The notes under the pieces are model-generated. The model searched no databases. It worked only from the letters and a program-made list of their open reading frames with translations, and was not told the DNA's origin. Below, in pieces: positions 8,363-16,567 of a stretch of 64,000 nucleotides of DNA. Position 1 is the first letter of the stretch, and each line of letters opens with the position of its first letter. Source of the stretch: Chitinophagaceae bacterium (GTDB taxonomy: Bacteria; Bacteroidota; Bacteroidia; Chitinophagales; Chitinophagaceae); contig JALHRP010000006.1 of the NCBI GenBank assembly GCA_022841365.1, positions 1 through 64,000 on the forward strand, in the 5' to 3' direction. The translations under genes and the position numbers were made by a program.

Positions 8363-9109
8363 TTAAATTGCTTCGTATCGTTGCTGTACAAAATCCCAGT
8401 TCAGCACATTCCACCAGGCATTAATATAATCGGCCCGTTTGTTTTGATACTTGAGATAATAAGCATGTTCCCATACATCCAAGCCGAGAAGCGGCGTTCC
8501 TTTGATGTCGCTTAGGTCCATTAATGGATTATCCTGATTGGGTGTTGATCCAATGCGGAGTTGTTTGTCTTTATTGATATATAACCATGCCCATCCGCTA
8601 CCGAAACGGTTTTTACCGGCATCAGCAAACTGTGTTTTAAATGCATCAAAACTGTTGAAGGATTGGTTGATGGCTGCTGCTAATTTGGAAGTGGGTGTTC
8701 CGCCTCCATCTTTTTTCATACAACGCCAGAATAATTCATGATTGTAATGCCCGCCTGCATTATTCCGCAGCTTGGCACTGAATTTTGAAATACTGCTGAA
8801 GATATTTTCAACAGGCTTGCTCATATCAATCCCTTCTGCTTTTGCGGCATCTTTTAAATTGCCTGCATAAGCAGCCGCATGTTTGCTGTAATGGATTTCC
8901 ATGGTGGTTGCATCAATAAAGGGCTCTAATGCATTGTAGGCATAAGGGAGGGGTGTTTGATCAAAACCAATGAATGCTGCACTACCCAAAACTTTTGGAG
9001 CATTGCAGCCGGCAATTGCATCAGCACCAATGATACCGGCAACAGAAACTGCAACGGTTGTTTTTGCTGATTGATGAAGAAAGCTGCGGCGTGAAATATG
9101 TTTTGACAT
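8363..9109 (-). CDS. Exported Fe/Mn superoxide dismutase with Tat-type signal
   Basis: The 248-residue protein has an iron/manganese superoxide dismutase domain that disproportionates superoxide. The ligand motifs are MEIHYSKHAAAY (first and second His region), NHELFWRCM, and DVWEHAYYLKYQNKRADY (Asp and His ligands), followed by WWNVLNWDFV. The N-terminus is SRRSFLHQSAKTTVAVSVAG, a twin-arginine motif with a hydrophobic stretch. It is followed by DAIAGCNAP, which resembles a lipobox. The enzyme is therefore probably folded with metal in the cytoplasm, exported by Tat and perhaps lipid-anchored. Most bacterial homologues are cytoplasmic and lack this leader. Confidence 0.92.
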   Translation of the reverse strand: MSKHISRRSFLHQSAKTTVAVSVAGIIGADAIAGCNAPKVLGSAAFIGFDQTPLPYAYNALEPFIDATTMEIHYSKHAAAYAGNLKDAAKAEGIDMSKPVENIFSSISKFSAKLRNNAGGHYNHELFWRCMKKDGGGTPTSKLAAAINQSFNSFDAFKTQFADAGKNRFGSGWAWLYINKDKQLRIGSTPNQDNPLMDLSDIKGTPLLGLDVWEHAYYLKYQNKRADYINAWWNVLNWDFVQQRYEAI

Positions 9110-9153
9110 ACGTATTGAATTGTTGCTTTAAGGTACGATCATTGACTGACAAC

Positions 9154-10590
9154 TTATTTTTCTTTTTCTTTCAGAAACCGGTTCAGTTTTAATTTTCGCA
9201 GCATACGGTAATAAAACTCTGCATTGAAAATAGTGGAGTCCTGCATGGCTTTCCATGTAAGAAAAAGACCAAACGGCACTAAGATCATGGTAGAGAGCCA
9301 CATACCGCTGAAAGGTTTCAGCACATCTTCCTTTACTAGTTTTTCACCACTTGTATTTGTAATATGAAAGGCGATAAAAAATAAAACGGAGATTACTAAC
9401 GGCAAACCAAGACCACCCTTGCGAATGATGGAACCAAGCGGCGCACCAATTAAAAACAATACAATGCAGGCAAAGGATAAAGTAAACTTGCGGTGACGTT
9501 CTGATTTATGTAAGCGTAATTGCTTTTGCTGCTCACTGTAATCGTACGATAAAAAATCAACCTGATTTTTTACGCCGGAGATTTTAGAAGTTAATGCCGT
9601 GTATACATTTGTTTTTAAACTGTCTGGTATCAGTGCTTCTATAGATTTAATTTTTTGTTTCAGCGGTTTGCTTTTTTTCCACACACTGTCAGGAATCATT
9701 TGCAACGGCAGGGTAGGTGCAATTTCACGCTGCGCTTTATTGGCAACCGTAGTTGTGAGTTTTTGTAAAGAGTCAACAACTGTTGTTAATTGCTGCAGAC
9801 TTAACATTTTGTAATAATTTTTAAATGTTGAGTCGGCCGTTTTAGATAATTTAAACGAGCTTAGGTCAAATACTTTTTTATATTCTTTAAAACCCAAACG
9901 GTAGTAATCGGTTTCGGTAGTGCCGGGGTTTCCTTTTTCCTGGTAACGCCATCCGTTTTTTAAATGAAAGTTTAAATAACGCTGGTCGGGCGAAATGGTC
10001 ATGGTGCCTTTATCGGCCAGTATAATATTATCCTGCAGCGTATAACTGCTTTCATAAATCACAATGTTGTGAATGATGGAGTCGTTTTCTTTGCGGCCGA
10101 TTTTAATGGTATAGCCATCGAGTTTTTTATAAAAAATACCTTCTTTAATATCAAAGGCAGGTTTTGCCACACGGATATCATACAGCAGTGTACGCATTTT
10201 TAATTCGGCAACAGGAATTACATAGTTGGCAAATGCAAATGCAACAACACCCAGCAGCGCCGATACAATTAATACAGGGCGCATAAAACGAATGAGCGGA
10301 ATACCTGCACTTTTAATAGCCACCAGTTCAAAACTTTCGCCCAGGTTACCAAAGGTCATGATAGATGAAAGTAAAATACCCAGCGGTAATGCAAGCGGAA
10401 CAAGTGTGGTGCTTACGTAAGCAATAAAACGGAGTAAAGTAAATGTGTCAATACCTTTACCAACAAATTCATCAATATACAGCCAGAAGAACTGTATTAC
10501 AAGGATGAACAATGCAATAAAGAACGTGGCAAGAAAGGGCCCGATAAATGCTTTTATAATAAGTTTGTCTAACTTTTTAATCACAGTCAA
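9154..10590 (-). CDS. LptF/LptG family permease (YjgP/YjgQ), LPS export
   Basis: The 478-residue protein is a permease of the lipopolysaccharide export ABC transporter. It has N-terminal helices (FIGPFLATFFIALFILVIQF, then TTLVPLALPLGILLSSIMTF), a large periplasmic beta-jellyroll region (about residues 140-360) and three C-terminal helices (SFACIVLFLIGAPLGSIIRK and following). The APLGSIIRKGGLG segment is a family hallmark. There is no in-frame ATG near the start: the frame opens after TAA and the first candidate is a TTG at 10590. Position 10590 is only 8 bp from the ATG of the divergent gene at 10599, so the two genes must share or overlap control sequences. Confidence 0.92.
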   Translation of the reverse strand: MTVIKKLDKLIIKAFIGPFLATFFIALFILVIQFFWLYIDEFVGKGIDTFTLLRFIAYVSTTLVPLALPLGILLSSIMTFGNLGESFELVAIKSAGIPLIRFMRPVLIVSALLGVVAFAFANYVIPVAELKMRTLLYDIRVAKPAFDIKEGIFYKKLDGYTIKIGRKENDSIIHNIVIYESSYTLQDNIILADKGTMTISPDQRYLNFHLKNGWRYQEKGNPGTTETDYYRLGFKEYKKVFDLSSFKLSKTADSTFKNYYKMLSLQQLTTVVDSLQKLTTTVANKAQREIAPTLPLQMIPDSVWKKSKPLKQKIKSIEALIPDSLKTNVYTALTSKISGVKNQVDFLSYDYSEQQKQLRLHKSERHRKFTLSFACIVLFLIGAPLGSIIRKGGLGLPLVISVLFFIAFHITNTSGEKLVKEDVLKPFSGMWLSTMILVPFGLFLTWKAMQDSTIFNAEFYYRMLRKLKLNRFLKEKEK

Positions 10591-10598
10591 CCATTTTT

Positions 10599-11189
10599 AT
10601 GCAGCCTTCAGCAAATGTAAGCCTTTCAGCTTTTGAGAAACAATTGGTTGCCGATCCGGAATGGATTTTAACAAAGAACAGGATTATTGAAAAAGTATTT
10701 GTGTTGTTTGGCAGTTTAAGTGAAGCATACAGTCTGCACGGTTCGTTGCATCAGTTGCCGGTTACTGTAACTGCAACTGCACCAAAAATTTCAAAAGGTG
10801 AAAACTATAAAGGACTGCCGTATGTAATGCTCGATTATCCCCGTTGTTTTTCAAAAGAAGATGTATTTGCAGTCAGAACATTTTTTTGGTGGGGGCATTT
10901 CTTCAGCATCACGCTGCATCTGAAAGGAATATATCTGAAACAATATCAATCAGCCATTCAACATGCCATCAACAATAAACAACTCACCGGTGCATGGTTA
11001 AATATAACGGATGATGAATGGGAGCATCATTTTGAACAGACGCATATGCAATCGGCAGAAGCAGCAACCATCGCTGCAGAAGCAGGGATCATTAAGCTTG
11101 CTTATAAGATTGAACTGAGCAGATGGGATGATGCAGAACTTTATTTGTGTAATGCGTTTGATGAATTGATGCAGACAATAACCGTTTAG
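10599..11189 (+). CDS. Conserved hypothetical cytoplasmic protein
   Basis: The 196-residue product begins MQPSANVSLSAFEKQLVADP. It has no signal peptide or membrane segment. Recognisable segments are NYKGLPYVMLDYPRCFSKED and VRTFFWWGHFFSITLHLKG, which are rich in aromatics and look like a compact alpha/beta fold. The C-terminal half is helical and acidic. I do not recognise the family. It starts 8 bp from the divergent permease gene. Its TAG stop overlaps the stop of the convergent START-like gene by 4 bp. Confidence 0.75.
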   Translation: MQPSANVSLSAFEKQLVADPEWILTKNRIIEKVFVLFGSLSEAYSLHGSLHQLPVTVTATAPKISKGENYKGLPYVMLDYPRCFSKEDVFAVRTFFWWGHFFSITLHLKGIYLKQYQSAIQHAINNKQLTGAWLNITDDEWEHHFEQTHMQSAEAATIAAEAGIIKLAYKIELSRWDDAELYLCNAFDELMQTITV

Positions 11190-11572
11190 TTGCTGCCACC
11201 TAAACGATGAAAGAGATCTTTGATCTGATATTCCCACAAACGGCTCTGATCTTTGATTTCTTTTTTATCTGCAAAATCTTTGATCACAAGAATTGTTTGA
11301 TTGGAAATTTCTGTTTTTTCAATTCTGAATTCAAAGTATTCATCTTTATGCATGTGCTCCCATCTGAAGCGAACAAATTTATCTAATTCTGTTTCCAGTA
11401 ACTCTGCTTTGTCTTCTGATCCGTTCCAGTTAAACGAATAAACTCCATCTCTTTCATCAACTTTATCTGCAAACCATTCTTGTAATCCGGAAGGTGTCGC
11501 TAAAAATTCATATAAAATTGCGGGAGAACATCTAACAGGAAACTCTAACGTGTATAGGACTTTTTTACTCAT
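11186..11572 (-). CDS. START-like (SRPBCC/AHSA1-type) domain protein
   Basis: The 128-residue protein matches the small START-like domain proteins of Bacteroidota. It opens LYTLEFPVRCSPAILYEFLA, then has TPSGLQEWFADKV (a common START/AHSA1 signature), FNWNGSEDKAELLETE and a C-terminal helix ending DLFHRLGGSN. This fold forms a hydrophobic ligand cavity, and the ligand is unknown. It is a single gene in a convergent overlap with the gene at 10599. The upstream region is shared with the divergent rpoD leader. Confidence 0.88.
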   Translation of the reverse strand: MSKKVLYTLEFPVRCSPAILYEFLATPSGLQEWFADKVDERDGVYSFNWNGSEDKAELLETELDKFVRFRWEHMHKDEYFEFRIEKTEISNQTILVIKDFADKKEIKDQSRLWEYQIKDLFHRLGGSN

Positions 11573-11646
11573 TTTATTTCTGATTCACCACTGATAAGAT
11601 GCAATAATAAAAAATTAATGGAGGATTCAAAATTTTAATCTTTAAA

Positions 11647-11683
11647 TTTTGTTTAAGTCATATGAGATTATCATTAAACAAAA
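11647..11683. promoter_or_regulatory. 10-bp inverted repeat in the rpoD upstream region
   Basis: TTTTGTTTAA at 11647-11656 is a perfect inverted match of TTAAACAAAA at 11674-11683, with a 17-bp spacer. It lies between the divergent START-like gene and rpoD. It could be an operator or an RNA hairpin. Confidence 0.4.
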
Positions 11684-11706
11684 CATACTCTTTTAGTAGT
11701 AAAATC

Positions 11707-11728
11707 AAGCCAGACGGGGCTTTTTTTT
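11707..11728 (+). terminator. Terminator-like hairpin upstream of rpoD
   Basis: AAGCC, a six-base loop and GGCTT are followed by a run of T (eight in total from 11721). No plus-strand gene precedes it, so it would end a leader transcript or a small RNA. An attenuator role for rpoD is possible. Confidence 0.5.
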
Positions 11729-11872
11729 GGCTGATCTGTTGAGAATTGTTAAATTCATGTCATAATTTAAGAGCAAACACCTACCTCAAGTAATCCTTTT
11801 CATTAGCAGTTCATCTTGTTTGTGGGTGTTGCCGAAACTATGGAACCTACGTAATAACCTAAATCAAAGCTT

Positions 11873-12745
11873 ATGAGCATGCGCCAACTCAAAATCACAA
11901 AGTCAATCACCAACCGTGAATCGCAGAGTCTTGAAAAGTATCTGCAGGAAATCGGTAAGGTGGAGCTGATTACTCCTGAAGAAGAAGTAAAACTTGCTGA
12001 AAGGATTAAGCAGGGCGATCAACGGGCATTAGACCGCCTTACGAAAGCCAACCTGCGTTTTGTTGTATCTGTTGCTAAACAATACCAGAATCAGGGTCTG
12101 TCACTTCCCGATTTAATTAATGAAGGTAATCTGGGTCTTATCAAAGCAGCACAGCGTTTTGATGAAACCCGTGGATTTAAATTTATTTCCTATGCTGTTT
12201 GGTGGATTCGCCAGAGTATTCTGCAGGCACTCGCCGAACAGTCGAGAATTGTACGTTTACCTTTAAACAAAGTGGGGCTTACCAACCGCATCAACAAAGC
12301 ATTTTCTCAACTGGAGCAGGAGTACGAACGTGAACCTTCAACAGAAGAGATTGCCGAGGCATTGGAAATTGAAATTGAAGAAGTAGCTTCTACACTTGGT
12401 GTGGCATCACGCCATGTAAGTATGGATTCGCCCATGTCTGATGGGGAAGAAAATACATTGATGGATGTACTTGAAAATCCCAATGCAGATGCAACCGATG
12501 GTGAGTTAGATCATAACCAGTCGTTACATACAGAAATATCCAGATCGTTAAAAACATTAACCGAACGTCAGCAGGATGTCATCCGTTTCTTTTTTGGAAT
12601 TGGTGTAGATCATCCGTTGAGTTTAGAAGATATTGGTGAACGCTTTAACTTAACCCGTGAACGTGTTCGTCAAATCAAAGACAAAGCAATCAGCAAACTG
12701 AAAACAAACAGCCGTTGCAAACTGCTGAAAGGTTACCTGGGTTAA
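11873..12745 (+). CDS. rpoD: Primary RNA polymerase sigma factor (sigma-70, Bacteroidota type)
   Basis: The 290-residue protein is the short primary sigma factor of Bacteroidota. It starts [20 protein letters not shown] (from the second ATG, 11879) and has region 1.2 ([20 protein letters not shown]). Region 2 includes [20 protein letters not shown] and [20 protein letters not shown]. Region 3 and region 4 ([20 protein letters not shown]) complete the sequence. It directs transcription from the TTTG / TAnnTTTG promoters seen across this window. Starts at 11873 or 11879 are both possible; the family usually starts at MRQLK. The leader of about 300 bp holds an inverted repeat and a terminator-like hairpin. 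Confidence 0.96.
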   Translation: MSMRQLKITKSITNRESQSLEKYLQEIGKVELITPEEEVKLAERIKQGDQRALDRLTKANLRFVVSVAKQYQNQGLSLPDLINEGNLGLIKAAQRFDETRGFKFISYAVWWIRQSILQALAEQSRIVRLPLNKVGLTNRINKAFSQLEQEYEREPSTEEIAEALEIEIEEVASTLGVASRHVSMDSPMSDGEENTLMDVLENPNADATDGELDHNQSLHTEISRSLKTLTERQQDVIRFFFGIGVDHPLSLEDIGERFNLTRERVRQIKDKAISKLKTNSRCKLLKGYLG

Positions 12746-12765
12746 TATGCACAAATTGTTTTTAC

Positions 12766-12799
12766 AACCGGAAGCAGGTTCATCGCTTCCGGTTTTTTT
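12766..12799 (+). terminator. rpoD terminator
   Basis: AACCGGAAGC pairs with GCTTCCGGTT over a nine-base loop and is followed by T7, starting 20 bp after the rpoD stop codon. Confidence 0.85.
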
Positions 12800-12834
12800 A
12801 TGTTCTGCAATGAATGGTTCTTTGATGTTTCTTT

Positions 12835-12842
12835 TATCTTCG
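12835..12842 (+). promoter_or_regulatory. Probable -7 box for the glycosyltransferase gene
   Basis: TATCTTCG is one base from the Bacteroidota TAnnTTTG box and lies 9 bp before the ATG at 12852. Confidence 0.4.
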
Positions 12843-12851
12843 TAATCATAC

Positions 12852-14486
12852 ATGAACAGAATTCTTTCTTATTTGATCATTGCGGCCGTTGCCACTGTTT
12901 TGTTTTGCCATTCACTTGGTAATGTTCATTTGTTTGACTGGGATGAAATCAATTTTGCAGAAAGTGCCCGTGAAATGATAGCTACCGGCAACTACATGCA
13001 GGTGCAAATTAACTACGAACCCTTTTGGGAAAAACCTCCGTTGTTTTTCTGGATGCAGGTTGCCAGCATGAATTTGTTTGGTGTAAATGAATTTGCTGCA
13101 AGATTGCCGAACGCCATTTGCGGAATCATTACTTTACTCGTGTTGTTTGCAATCGGTAAACGTTTACACAATGAACGTTTTGCATTCTGGTGGGTATTGA
13201 TTTATGCCGGCACATTTTTGCCACATATGTATTTCAAGAGCGGCATCATTGATCCGTGGTTCAACCTGTTTATTTTTCTGGGTATTTATTTTCTCGGCAG
13301 TTTTATGGCTGCTAAGGAAGAGAGAAGAAAACTAATGCAACCTTTGTTACTCTCTGCATTGTTTACCGGGTTGGCTATTTTAACAAAGGGCCCTGTTGCA
13401 TTCATGGTTCTACTGCTCAGTTATGCGTTATTTCTTTTTTTCAATAGAGGAAAAGGATTGGTTGCAATAAAATATTATCTCTGGTGGGCTGTTGCTGTGA
13501 TTGCTGTTGCTCTGCTTTGGTTTGGTTTAGAAATTATGCAGCATGGCTGGTGGTTTGTAAATGAATTTTTTACCTATCAGGTACGGCTTGCACAAACAAA
13601 AGATGCAGGGCATGGCGGCTTTTTGCTGTATCATTTTGTAGTAGTGCTGATCGGTTGTTTTCCTGCTTCCTTGCTCATCTTTCGTTACAAGAATCAAATT
13701 CATGAAAACACAGCGCAGCAGATTTTCAGAAAGCTGATGGTTGCATCATTAATTGTGATTTTAATTGTGTTCAGCATTGTAAAAACAAAAATTGTTCATT
13801 ATTCATCCTTTACTTATTTGCCTATAGGTTATATGGCTGCTTCAACAGTGTATGGTCTTGTGAACAGAACCGCTACGTTGAAATCCTGGCAAAAGTTTGG
13901 ATTACTGTTTTTGGGTTTGATCTGGAGTATCCTTTTTATTGCTTTGCCATTGATTGGAAATAATATCCATTGGTTAAAGCCGTTGCTGCAAAAAGATCAG
14001 TTTGCTTTAGGAAATATTGAAGCATCGGTTAACTGGAATTATACACATATGATTCCCGGCGTGCTTTTTTTAGCTGCAATTATTGCTGCAACTGTATCGC
14101 TGCAGAAAAAAAAATACCAGCGTGCATTTCTTACATTTTTTATCGCCTGTATTGGAGCTATGCAGGTATTGCTCACCTTGTTTACTCCACGTATAGAACA
14201 GTATTCACAAAACGCAGCGATTGAATTTTTTAAAACACTCAAGGGGAAAGATGTGTATGTAAAAACACTGGGCTATAAAAGTTATGCTCAGTATTTTTAT
14301 ACTGAAATAAAACCCGGCAACCGAAAAGAATCGAAAGATGAAAATTGGCTCTTAACCGGTCCTGTAGATAAGCCAACTTACTTTATCAGCAAGAATACGT
14401 ACAGCGATACCGTGATGAAGTATCATGGCGAACGATTAAATATTCTCTACAAAAAGAATGGATTTGTTTTTTATCAACGTAAATAA
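12852..14486 (+). CDS. Glycosyltransferase family 39 / ArnT-like membrane protein
   Basis: The 544-residue protein has about eleven hydrophobic segments and the signature N-terminal loop of PMT/ArnT-type transferases: LFDWDEINFAESAREMIATG followed by EPFWEKPPLFFWMQ. The acidic DWDE pair is the usual catalytic or metal site in the first periplasmic loop, and the KPPLFFW motif is typical of GT39/GT83 enzymes. These use polyprenyl-phosphate sugars to glycosylate lipids or proteins on the periplasmic side. The C-terminal 100 residues form a soluble domain (VKTLGYKSYAQYFY). The donor and acceptor cannot be predicted. The gene is monocistronic, with a strong terminator just behind it. Confidence 0.9.
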   Translation: MNRILSYLIIAAVATVLFCHSLGNVHLFDWDEINFAESAREMIATGNYMQVQINYEPFWEKPPLFFWMQVASMNLFGVNEFAARLPNAICGIITLLVLFAIGKRLHNERFAFWWVLIYAGTFLPHMYFKSGIIDPWFNLFIFLGIYFLGSFMAAKEERRKLMQPLLLSALFTGLAILTKGPVAFMVLLLSYALFLFFNRGKGLVAIKYYLWWAVAVIAVALLWFGLEIMQHGWWFVNEFFTYQVRLAQTKDAGHGGFLLYHFVVVLIGCFPASLLIFRYKNQIHENTAQQIFRKLMVASLIVILIVFSIVKTKIVHYSSFTYLPIGYMAASTVYGLVNRTATLKSWQKFGLLFLGLIWSILFIALPLIGNNIHWLKPLLQKDQFALGNIEASVNWNYTHMIPGVLFLAAIIAATVSLQKKKYQRAFLTFFIACIGAMQVLLTLFTPRIEQYSQNAAIEFFKTLKGKDVYVKTLGYKSYAQYFYTEIKPGNRKESKDENWLLTGPVDKPTYFISKNTYSDTVMKYHGERLNILYKKNGFVFYQRK

Positions 14487-14490
14487 GTAT

Positions 14491-14526
14491 AAGAAGAAGC
14501 CCCCGACATGTCGGGGGCTTCTTCTT
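14491..14526. terminator. Perfect 36-bp palindromic bidirectional terminator
   Basis: The arms starting AAGAAGAAGCCCCCGA form an exact palindrome centred on CATG. It lies between the convergent glycosyltransferase and thioredoxin-like genes (stops at 14486 and 14534) and can serve both. The A-rich and T-rich arm ends supply the U-tract in either direction. Confidence 0.9.
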
Positions 14527-14533
14527 TCAAAGA

Positions 14534-15136
14534 TTATTTTCTTATTATTTCTCTGGTTTTGTTTGTGTAAAGCTGATACAGAAATGTATGAGCTTCTGCA
14601 TAGTTAGGTATATAAGATTTGCCACTAACAATCTTCAGCAGATCTTTTTCCAGGCTTTCAATCGGGCTTTCTACAATCCGGTTGATCTCTTTGTTGTTTT
14701 CAAACACAATCAAGGTTGGTACATGTAAAATATTCATTCCCCTTTCTTCGTGGGTAGGGCTTTGTTTGTAAGCACTGTCGTGATTGCTCACCATCACCAG
14801 TTTTATTTGATCCGGCTGAACATTGCAATAGTCAAGGATTTTAAACATGCGGGGTATTTCTCTTTTGCTATCACCACACCATGTGCCAAGAAAAAGAACA
14901 AATTGTTTGTTGCTCATCTTCTTCTTCAGTTCTTCAGCAACAGCAGTATCAACTTTGTAGCTGTTATAATTCGGAACAAACCAGGATGCAAATGGTTCCA
15001 GTAATAATGCGTCACGTGTGCAGCAGCCAATGAGCATTTGATTGCCGTTCCGGTCAACTGATTTTTGATTCAAAGGTTGAGTAAATGATTGGCTGCACAT
15101 AAAAGCAGCAAGTATAAATACAAGTAGTTGTTTCAT
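14534..15136 (-). CDS. Secreted thioredoxin-fold protein with a CGDS site
   Basis: The 200-residue protein has a signal peptide (MKQLLVFILAAFMCSQSFTQ) and a thioredoxin-like domain from about residue 70. The active-site region is FLGTWCGDSKREIPRMFKIL, that is WCGDS where classical thioredoxins have WCGPC, so only one active-site Cys is present. The cis-Pro loop is HVPTLIVFENNKEI. An upstream MLIGCCTRDAL element with two adjacent Cys is unusual. WCGDS proteins are common in Bacteroidota, where they are annotated as thioredoxin family. A periplasmic thiol role is plausible, but classical disulfide exchange is doubtful. Confidence 0.85.
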   Translation of the reverse strand: MKQLLVFILAAFMCSQSFTQPLNQKSVDRNGNQMLIGCCTRDALLLEPFASWFVPNYNSYKVDTAVAEELKKKMSNKQFVLFLGTWCGDSKREIPRMFKILDYCNVQPDQIKLVMVSNHDSAYKQSPTHEERGMNILHVPTLIVFENNKEINRIVESPIESLEKDLLKIVSGKSYIPNYAEAHTFLYQLYTNKTREIIRK

Positions 15137-15277
15137 TTTATTGTAGTTGAATGAATGAGTAAAGCCATACAGATTTAGCCTGTATGAAGAGTAAATAATA
15201 GTAACTGTTGAAGCAGCACAATAGCACAGCTGTTGAACAGGCGTTCAACTTGCAATGGACTGATCAGAAAAATGAAA

Positions 15278-15613
15278 TTAAATCCGGGGAGGTTGCAGTA
15301 AACCTTGCAGGTAACCGGGTAATTGATCCTGCCTGCAGGGAGACATAAATGAACGGCTGATCATGATTTCAGAATCAGCTGCTGTCATCCATTCATGATC
15401 AAAAAACTCTTCTGTATAATTTCTTAAATGATGTTCATGGGCCGGTTGTGATGTCGGCAGTTCATTTGCAGCTGTAGAAAGTTTTTCATCGCAACCGCAA
15501 TCTGTTTTTGATTCAATGGCAGCAGCAATGCGGCATTCCATATACGCCACCATCTTTCCGTATTGAAACAGAAAAAAGATGCTGAGAAAGAATATGGAGA
15601 TGAGTTGCTTCAT
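15278..15613 (-). CDS. Small exported Cys/His-containing protein
   Basis: The 111-residue product has a hydrophobic leader (MKQLISIFFLSIFFLFQYGK). After it come MECRIAA, TDCGCDEKL and PAHEHHLRN. The clustered Cys and the HEHH segment would suit metal binding. Similar small proteins with a QYGK/Cys pattern occur in Bacteroidota near metal efflux or TonB receptor genes, but no such genes are adjacent here. I do not assign a family. The neighbours are the thioredoxin-like gene and a lipoprotein gene on the same strand. Confidence 0.6.
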   Translation of the reverse strand: MKQLISIFFLSIFFLFQYGKMVAYMECRIAAAIESKTDCGCDEKLSTAANELPTSQPAHEHHLRNYTEEFFDHEWMTAADSEIMISRSFMSPCRQDQLPGYLQGLLQPPRI

Positions 15614-15635
15614 TAGTCAAAAACAAATTACTCAA

Positions 15636-16547
15636 TTATTCCGGTTTTTTCAACTTGATTTCTTTTTCAATGATGATCCGTGCAGGGTAAAGTTTAGATG
15701 CAAGCAGAATAGTGTCAGAAAGATTGAAATATGATTTCCTGTAGAGCATTACATTGGTTTCTTTCTGAAGAAGTATTTCATCAAATCCATCTGAACTGAG
15801 ATTTTTTGTTTTAAGCAGGGAAAACGGATGCTCCTGTTTTAAGCTGTCTTTTAACTTAACAAGACCTTTGCCTGAAAGTGTAAGCGTTGTGTCTGTTTCA
15901 CTTCGGAAATTGTATTTGAAACTAAGTGTATGATGAACAGGTGTTGAAACAGAAAAACTGATACTGTAACTGCTGTCTTTCTGAAGCGGCAGGCCTGTAT
16001 AGAAGGAGTAGTTTTCGTAAGCCATCCGGTTTACTACAAAATTGTCTACTATGTTTCTCAAAATGAGTGACAATTCCTTATTTGCAATGCCATTGCTTTC
16101 GTACATTTTAATCATTGTTTGTTTTAACTGCTCAACACCCTTTACCTCCTTTACACGGCTGTTAGCTCCAAAACCAAACGAAACATTCTTCTTCAACATT
16201 GAATAGTAAAACCAGAGTTCAATATTCTTCCAATCTGCACTGTCGAACTTAGTATCAAATATCTGCACACCATGCCCATCTTCAAATTCAATCCTGAAAT
16301 TTTTGAATGTGATCATACCATTCAGCATACTGTCTTTGCGGTTATACTTTACCGTATAATCAAACATATGTTTGGCATAAATTTCATGATCACCTTCGGG
16401 TAATTTAATCATGATCTGAAATTTATCTTCAGCAGCGTAAGTGTACGTTTTACCTGTTTCGGGTTGCAGTGCAAGTAAGTAATCTTTTTGTTTTCCGTTT
16501 GTGCACCCTGTGAGAATATACAGGCAGAAAAAAAATACGGGTGTTTT
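15636..16547 (-). CDS. Lipoprotein of unknown function, possibly DUF6263-like
   Basis: The start at 16547 gives 303 residues with a lipoprotein signal (MKTPVFFFCLYILTGCTNGK; Cys after LTG). A longer frame to 16604 would overlap the glycosyltransferase gene and bury the signal, so it is rejected. The mature protein is beta-rich (TGKTYTYAAEDKFQIMIKLP, then SFYTGLPLQKDSSYSISFS) with alternating charged strands. The pattern resembles large Bacteroidota lipoproteins annotated DUF6263, but the assignment is tentative. It lies 20 bp downstream of the GT2 gene, so co-transcription is likely. Confidence 0.7.
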   Translation of the reverse strand, partial: KTPVFFFCLYILTGCTNGKQKDYLLALQPETGKTYTYAAEDKFQIMIKLPEGDHEIYAKHMFDYTVKYNRKDSMLNGMITFKNFRIEFEDGHGVQIFDTKFDSADWKNIELWFYYSMLKKNVSFGFGANSRVKEVKGVEQLKQTMIKMYESNGIANKELSLILRNIVDNFVVNRMAYENYSFYTGLPLQKDSSYSISFSVSTPVHHTLSFKYNFRSETDTTLTLSGKGLVKLKDSLKQEHPFSLLKTKNLSSDGFDEILLQKETNVMLYRKSYFNLSDTILLASKLYPARIIIEKEIKLKKPE

Positions 16548-16567
16548 CATCAAATCAATAGTTGCTG

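Noticed and set aside
12650-12853. Minus-strand open frame over the rpoD 3' end and terminator
   Set aside because: It overlaps conserved sigma region 4 codons and the terminator, so it is a shadow frame.
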